Assembly: GCA_965233625.1 (NCBI GenBank)
Contig: OZ247499.1
Span: forward strand, 3,534,001-3,598,000
Reading direction: 5' to 3'
DNA from: G965233625 sp965233625
GTDB taxonomy: Bacteria > Planctomycetota > Planctomycetia > Pirellulales > Pirellulaceae
DNA: 64,000 bases
Numbering within the stretch: the first letter of the stretch is position 1; every line of letters begins with the position of its first letter. Below the pieces are notes generated by a model, which worked only from the letters and a program-made list of their open reading frames with translations, searched no databases and was not told where the DNA came from. The translations under genes were made by a program, and so were the position numbers. Below, piece by piece: positions 63,570 through 64,000 of this stretch.

Positions 63570-64000
63570 ATGAAGGTGTTCACAACTGGACAGGTCGCCA
63601 AGATCTGTAAAGTGGCCCCGCGCACGGTCAGCAAGTGGTTCGACTCAGGTCGTCTCAAAGGATACCGTATTCCTGGCTCCCAGGACCGCCGCATCCCACG
63701 CGAATATCTGATCAAGTTCCTGAAGGAACACGGTATGCCCCTTGGCGACCTCGAAGAGGAAACCATGGCCAAGGTGCTGATCGTGGCTCAGGATCAGGTG
63801 CTGATCGAGAACCTTAAGCGTGAACTGCCACCAGAAAAAGCGTTTAAGGTCGCCGTGGCCGCAAGCGGTTTTGAAGCTGGTATTCAGGCTGAAAGTTTCC
63901 ACCCCGATTGCATCATTGCCGACTTTTCAATCGGCAAGGTCGAAGCTTTGCAGATCTGTCAGAACCTGCGGAAGAACAACGATTTTTCCGAAACAATTCT
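63570..64000 (+). CDS. Regulator with N-terminal helix-turn-helix and pseudo-receiver domain, cut by the edge
   Basis: The first 143 residues of a longer protein. ATG at 63570 has GGAG 9 bases upstream; an in-frame ATG at 63552 is the alternative. Residues 1-55 form an excisionase/BldC-type winged helix (FTTGQVAKICKVAPRTVSKW, RRIPREYLIKFLKEHG). From residue 66 a receiver-like fold follows (AKVLIVAQDQVLIENL, then DCIIADFSIGKVEALQICQN). The usual acidic pair is changed to Ala-Gln-Asp while the central Asp remains, so phosphorylation is uncertain. The remainder lies beyond the window. Confidence 0.75.
   Translation, partial: MKVFTTGQVAKICKVAPRTVSKWFDSGRLKGYRIPGSQDRRIPREYLIKFLKEHGMPLGDLEEETMAKVLIVAQDQVLIENLKRELPPEKAFKVAVAASGFEAGIQAESFHPDCIIADFSIGKVEALQICQNLRKNNDFSETI

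Overview
The window looks like a chromosomal segment of a planctomycete (phylum Planctomycetota). It carries families that are abundant in, or nearly restricted to, that group: DUF1559 pilin-like proteins, a DUF1549/DUF1553 cytochrome next to DUF1501, a PVC-type heme-binding CxxCH protein with HEAT repeats, DUF1080, PmoA-like DUF6807, ThuA, TIGR02996, and many long exported proteins with N-terminal signals. DNA is moderately GC-rich. No rRNA, tRNA, CRISPR array or intact transposase was recognised. Everything here was read by eye; family names rest on recognised motifs, not on database searches.

Left part (1-6.5 kb): an exported coiled-coil protein (cut by the edge), ThuA-like and PmoA-like exported proteins, a degenerate metallopeptidase-like protein, a PQQ-type beta-propeller, and a coupled pair of a membrane arrestin-like protein and a small arrestin-like protein. 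A small AT-richer accessory patch (6.5-8.5 kb) holds two Cys-rich small proteins and a thioredoxin-fold protein, with a duplicated leader sequence in front of two of them. The arginine genes argB-argD-argF follow on the minus strand (8.5-11.6 kb), with a clear promoter overlapped by a palindrome. Then come exported proteins of unknown function, a DUF1559 protein with a coupled membrane partner, and a divergent MntR-type regulator with two candidate MntR boxes.

Middle (16-36 kb): a large exported protein with a paralogue at 46 kb, a Tat-exported sialidase-like protein, a CpaB-like protein coupled to a TIGR02996 protein with a Gly/Asp-rich tail, a PEGA protein, a GDP-L-fucose synthase-like epimerase, DUF1080, the 1107-residue cytochrome, a DUF2254 membrane protein, an unusual fusion of an inactive-looking alpha/beta-hydrolase with a phosphohistidine dikinase, and an orphan cytosine-C5 methyltransferase in a likely operon with a conserved unknown protein. 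That operon has a consensus promoter followed by an early intrinsic terminator.

Right part (36-64 kb): a copper-storage-like four-helix protein, a 1199-residue LamG/PQQ/Rossmann mosaic, an exported cyclophilin, a zinc locus (ArsR/SmtB-type sensor, His-rich protein, divergent ZIP transporter) with an inverted repeat over the sensor promoter, purB, queF, a nucleoside deaminase, a phage-type metallopeptidase, truB, MmgE/PrpD, a NodB-WbsX polysaccharide enzyme, the DUF1549/1553-DUF1501 pair, a histone-deacetylase-family enzyme, immunity-like small proteins (DUF4240-like, SUKH), and a partial HTH/pseudo-receiver regulator at the right edge. Housekeeping genes are scattered singly among exported and accessory proteins, as is usual for this phylum.
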